NCBI GenBank assembly: GCA_944368155.1
Contig: CALVWW010000014.1
Coordinates: 1-32,661 of the forward strand
Source: an uncultured Clostridia bacterium
GTDB lineage: Bacteria; Bacillota; Clostridia; Christensenellales; Borkfalkiaceae
Length of the DNA: 32,661 nt
Direction of reading: 5' to 3'
Below are positions 29,635 to 32,661 of this stretch, one piece after another; the first letter of the stretch is position 1; every line of letters begins with the position of its first letter. The notes below the pieces were generated by a model. That model did not search any database. It was not told the origin of the DNA and was given only the letters and a program-made list of their open reading frames with translations. Both the position numbers and the translations under genes were made by a program.

Positions 29635-30234
29635 TTATTTTTCTTCAGTGGGATAGTAAATGAATTGCTCCGGCCCCGTATCGCGCATTAAAAGACGCTT
29701 ATTTTTATATTTGAATAAAAGCAGACACGTCATGTATAAGTCGCCGATACAGCCGCCGAAGTGTACGCCGAGCACCAATGTAACTGCCGCATAATAGGTG
29801 TGATTCACAAAATACAGCCCCGCCGCCAGCGCGCTGAAGAGCAGGCTGAACACCGTAAAGGGCGCAAGCAGCGCGATGAGAGCCGTTCTGCGCGAAACAT
29901 ATATATCCGGCACGCCGCAAAACGCAACGGTGAGCGTTATGCCGAAGGTGAGCTTTCTGCCGGTAAGCAGTTTATATGCCGCACCGTGCACAAGCTCGTG
30001 CGCAACCACATAACCGATAATCAGCGCACAGCATACAAGCAGCGCAATCAGATTGAATGCCAGGCTTTCATCAAGGATATCGTCTGTTGTAAGCAGGCAC
30101 GGCAGAATTACAGCCAGAGCCATTACGAGTGAACCGACAGATAAAATGAGCCCTGTCTTTTTTGCCTTGGCGTTTAAATGATATACCTCGCGATAACCTT
30201 CCGGCAGTTGTTCGCAAAAATTCCCGGCGCGCAT
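29635..30234 (-). CDS. DUF3267 membrane protein, putative zinc metalloprotease
   Basis: A 199-residue protein with four to five hydrophobic segments. The second (about 64-85) ends in HELVHG, an H-E-x-x-H zinc site embedded in the membrane region as in the DUF3267/site-2-protease-like families. LLTGRKLTFGI and a GD-containing later segment (HFGGCIGDLYM) fit the same family. The substrate is unknown. It starts 13 bases after the pgi stop without a clear ribosome binding site, so translation is probably coupled to pgi. The start at ATG 30234 is the only in-frame ATG before the first helix. Confidence 0.82.
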   Translation of the reverse strand: MRAGNFCEQLPEGYREVYHLNAKAKKTGLILSVGSLVMALAVILPCLLTTDDILDESLAFNLIALLVCCALIIGYVVAHELVHGAAYKLLTGRKLTFGITLTVAFCGVPDIYVSRRTALIALLAPFTVFSLLFSALAAGLYFVNHTYYAAVTLVLGVHFGGCIGDLYMTCLLLFKYKNKRLLMRDTGPEQFIYYPTEEK

Positions 30235-30247
30235 TCAACCGACCAAC

Positions 30248-31687
30248 TTATACGATATACTTGGAATCAAGCTCGGGAGCGGAATCTATCTCCGCCTTCT
30301 TTGCCTCATACCCCTTCTTGCCGAGCAGGGCAAAGGTCGCCTTCTTGCCGTTTTCAACGCCGGGCTGGTTGAAGGTGTTTATGTTGAGCATTGCGCCCGC
30401 ATATGCCGTCTGAAGCTCTAAAAGGAACATAAGCTGGCCGAGCGTAAATGCGTTGACTTCGGGAACATTTATCGTATAGTTCATTCTGCCTGCGCGCATG
30501 AGGGCATAGGCCGTAGCTTTGTTTTCCGCCTGAATGAGCTCCTGCATTGTATGTCCGCCGAGGAAACCTACGTCGGGAATATCCTCACAGCCGTGGGCTA
30601 TCGGCATTTCGCATGCATACTTGCCTATGGATATGAATGTTATAACCTTGTCGTAAGGGCCTTCGATATAGAGCTGAACCTGCGAATGCTGGTCGGTAAC
30701 GCCGAGGCTCTTAACGGGAGTAGTTCCGGCATTTACAACGTTGCCATCGTAGTCCTCCTGCTTGCCGATACTCTCTGCCCACAGCTGGCAATACCAGTCG
30801 GAAAGAAGGCGGAGATTATCGCAGTAGGGCATCATAACGTGGATGTTTTTGCCCTGCTTCATGGTGATGTACATTAAAGCCGCACAGGCAAGCGCGGGGT
30901 TAGTCGCAATAGCGGGCTTGTTGCATATGCTGTCCATATAGGCTGCGCCTGCAAGCATGCCCTTTATATCGATGCCTAAAACGGCCGCGGGCAGGAGACC
31001 CACGGGGCACAGTTCGGAAAACCTGCCGCCTACACCGTCGGGCAGCACATATTTTTTGATTTTTCCGCCGAAGCTCTGGTCAATCTTTATGAGATTGCCG
31101 CGGCTTGCGTCGGTGGTGAATATCATATTCTTTGTCAAATCTACGCCGGCTTTGGTAAGAATGTCTGAAATGATGAGATACTGGGTCATCGTCTCGGAAG
31201 TGGCGCCGGACTTGGATATAACGTTGAAGCAGGTTTTTTCAGGCTCGATTACGTCTAAGAGAGCCTTCATGCGAACGGGGTCCACATTGTCTTCAACATA
31301 GAACTTGGGCGCGCCGCCGCGGCCCTTGGAATTCAATTCGTTGTGATGAAGATGGCAGAGCGCGTTGAACACCATCGAGGGGCCGAGAGCACTGCCGCCT
31401 ATGCCTAAAACTACAAAATATTTAAAGTTTTTGCGCACTTCCTTTGCCGTTGCAAGTATATCGGCAACTATTTCAGTCTGGTTGTAGGGAAGCTCCGTCC
31501 AACCCATGAACAGCTCGTCCTTGCCGCGGTTTTCGGCGACATATCTGAACGCCTCCTCAGCCTTTCCCTTTACGGCCTTGAGTTCTGAATCTTTGATTCC
31601 CCTCTCGCCGAGGAACTTTGCCATCATGTTGTTATAGTCTACGGTGACGCGCATAGACTTGCGCCATTCCTTTGTTTTGTAACCCAT
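30248..31687 (-). CDS. pgi: Glucose-6-phosphate isomerase
   Basis: A 479-residue glycolytic enzyme interconverting glucose-6-phosphate and fructose-6-phosphate. VVLGIGGSALGPSMV is the substrate-phosphate loop, SKSGATSET binds phosphate, DGVGGRFSEL carries the Arg/Glu signature and GQLMFLLELQTAYAGAML the second one. The protein is of the shorter bacterial type. The start at ATG 31687 follows GGAGG; an internal ATG at codon 12 (MRVTVDYNNM) is a less likely alternative. It has its own promoter and probably forms a unit with the DUF3267 gene. Confidence 0.96.
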   Translation of the reverse strand: MGYKTKEWRKSMRVTVDYNNMMAKFLGERGIKDSELKAVKGKAEEAFRYVAENRGKDELFMGWTELPYNQTEIVADILATAKEVRKNFKYFVVLGIGGSALGPSMVFNALCHLHHNELNSKGRGGAPKFYVEDNVDPVRMKALLDVIEPEKTCFNVISKSGATSETMTQYLIISDILTKAGVDLTKNMIFTTDASRGNLIKIDQSFGGKIKKYVLPDGVGGRFSELCPVGLLPAAVLGIDIKGMLAGAAYMDSICNKPAIATNPALACAALMYITMKQGKNIHVMMPYCDNLRLLSDWYCQLWAESIGKQEDYDGNVVNAGTTPVKSLGVTDQHSQVQLYIEGPYDKVITFISIGKYACEMPIAHGCEDIPDVGFLGGHTMQELIQAENKATAYALMRAGRMNYTINVPEVNAFTLGQLMFLLELQTAYAGAMLNINTFNQPGVENGKKATFALLGKKGYEAKKAEIDSAPELDSKYIV

Positions 31688-31742
31688 ACATTTCCTCCGA
31701 TTTTTTTACTGCGCGCACTTTGTGCACACCATATCATTTAAC

Positions 31743-31771
31743 ATTATAAAGCAAATTTATCGCTTAGTCAA
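31743..31771 (-). promoter_or_regulatory. Promoter of pgi
   Basis: TTGACT (31771-31766), a 17-base spacer and TATAAT (31748-31743), on the minus strand. The hexamer is preceded by ATGGCTA as in the promoter at 5448-5476. Confidence 0.85.
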
Positions 31772-31886
31772 TAGCCATTTTTAAAATTAATGGCTAAAAT
31801 TTGCCAAATTTTGCCCAATTAAATATTGTCTTTGCAATATGAATGTTAAAAAACTTTTTACTTTTGCACAGCTTCCCTTCAAACGC

Positions 31887-31916
31887 TTTACAAAACATAT
31901 GTTTGTGTTATATAAT
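31887..31916 (+). promoter_or_regulatory. Promoter giving a leaderless helicase transcript
   Basis: TTTACA (31887-31892), an 18-base spacer and TATAAT (31911-31916). The ATG of the helicase begins seven bases after the -10 element, at the expected transcript start, and no ribosome binding site is visible. Confidence 0.7.
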
Positions 31917-31922
31917 GGCGCT

Positions 31923-32661
31923 ATGGCATATGAACTAACAGCCGACCAGGCGGCTGCCGACAAGTTAATAGCCGATTGGTATTTCAAATCTACAAGGCAG
32001 GTTTTTGTGCTTTCGGGGCTTGCGGGCTCCGGTAAGACGACGCTTTTAAAGCATACCGTATGCGACACGTTAAAGCTCGTGCCGGACGTGAGTGCCGCCT
32101 TCGTCACTCCCACGGGCAAGGCGGCAACGGTGCTCATCCGTCAGGGCATACCCGCCACCACTCTCCACCGCCTCATCTATCAGGCGATGACGGAAGAGAG
32201 GGAAACAGAGATAAACGGCAAACTTGTTACGGTGGAAAAGCTGGTGTTCCGTCGCAGAGAGAGCATAGACAAGAGCATAAAACTCATAGTTTTAGACGAA
32301 TTTTCCATGGTCTCGGACGAAGTCCTCTCCGACATTCTGCGTTTCGGCGTAAAGATGCTTGTCTGCGGCGACAACGCGCAGCTGCCGCCGGTGGAGGGCA
32401 TGAACAGTTTTTTGGCCTCGCCGGACTTTCAGCTGACAACGATTGTGCGCCAGCAGGAGGGCAACCCGATAATAAAACTCGCGCGCGACGCCATGGAGGG
32501 CACAGAAAGCGGCACTTTTTAAAGGCCGAGCAGATAATTTGCGGAATAAACAAGACAAGGACTAAGATAAACGACGAAATGCGCGCATACCGCGGCTTTG
32601 AAGGATTGCCGCAGGCGGGCGAAAAACTGATATGCACGCTCAACAACTGGGAACAGTTCAT
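31923..32661 (+). CDS. RecD/Dda-like DNA helicase, frame broken at 32514-32520 and cut by window end
   Basis: An ATP-dependent superfamily-1B helicase. GLAGSGKTT (32-40) is Walker A, TPTGKAA is motif Ia, IVLDEFSMV is Walker B, CGDNAQLPPV is motif III and TTIVRQQEGNPI is motif IV. The frame from ATG 31923 stops at TAA 32520-32522, just after a run of five T. If read one base back from there, the sequence continues LKAEQIICGINKTRTKIN and GEKLICTLNNWEQF, which is the normal continuation of the family. This is either a real disruption, a ribosomal -1 slip at TTT before the stop, or an assembly error in the T-run. The ATG at 31923 is chosen because of the promoter spacing; an in-frame ATG at 31839 lies upstream of the promoter. 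Confidence 0.85.

Overview
The window looks like chromosomal DNA of an uncultured Gram-positive anaerobe of the Clostridia type (Bacillota). The evidence is AAGGAG-type ribosome binding sites, TTGACT/TTGACA-17-TATAAT promoters, a T-box leader on ileS, an RsbV/RsbW/sigma-B partner-switching operon, an FeoA/FeoB pair, and many GC-rich intergenic hairpins. The assignment is an inference from gene content; no rRNA or tRNA gene is present.

Bases 1-5400 form an accessory region. It enters mid-gene with an XRE-type repressor tail, followed by an AT-rich two-helix membrane ORFan, a large serine recombinase with its terminator, and an AT-rich pectinesterase. After that come about 0.9 kb with two large nested hairpins and a strong promoter, a long leader, a 49-residue ORF and a terminator. 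The region ends with the 5' stub of a carbohydrate-active enzyme gene (DUF4038-like) that still has its promoter and ribosome binding site. It reads as an integrated element, or layers of elements, placed into or next to a pectin/plant-glycan locus.

Bases 5540-31690 are mostly housekeeping genes on the minus strand. In transcription order from the right they are: pgi with a DUF3267 membrane protein; an alpha/beta hydrolase; three tandem four-helix membrane paralogues; a Zn-type ArsR repressor with a P-type metal ATPase; secA; prfB without the programmed frameshift; a small helical unknown; tsaD; ileS behind a T-box; feoA-feoB, a pseudouridine synthase and a COG3910-type ATPase; and a four-gene sigma-B switch (STAS protein, degenerate kinase-fold protein, sigma factor, kinase-fold anti-sigma factor). 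Citrate synthase is the only plus-strand gene in this part. It diverges from the sigma operon and is followed by about 430 bp of repeat-rich noncoding DNA.

The right end (31,923 onward) holds a RecD/Dda-like helicase on the plus strand. It seems to be expressed from a leaderless promoter, its frame is broken in a T-run, and it runs off the window.

The observations most worth a second look are: the structured segment and small-ORF unit at 4346-5227; the sigma operon with a pseudokinase and a possible sigma-B-type promoter of its own; two intergenic repeat families, one of which brackets the ATPase gene; the trio of membrane paralogues; FeoB without a recognisable G4 motif; and the periodic HCACGH metal-binding linker of the P-type ATPase.
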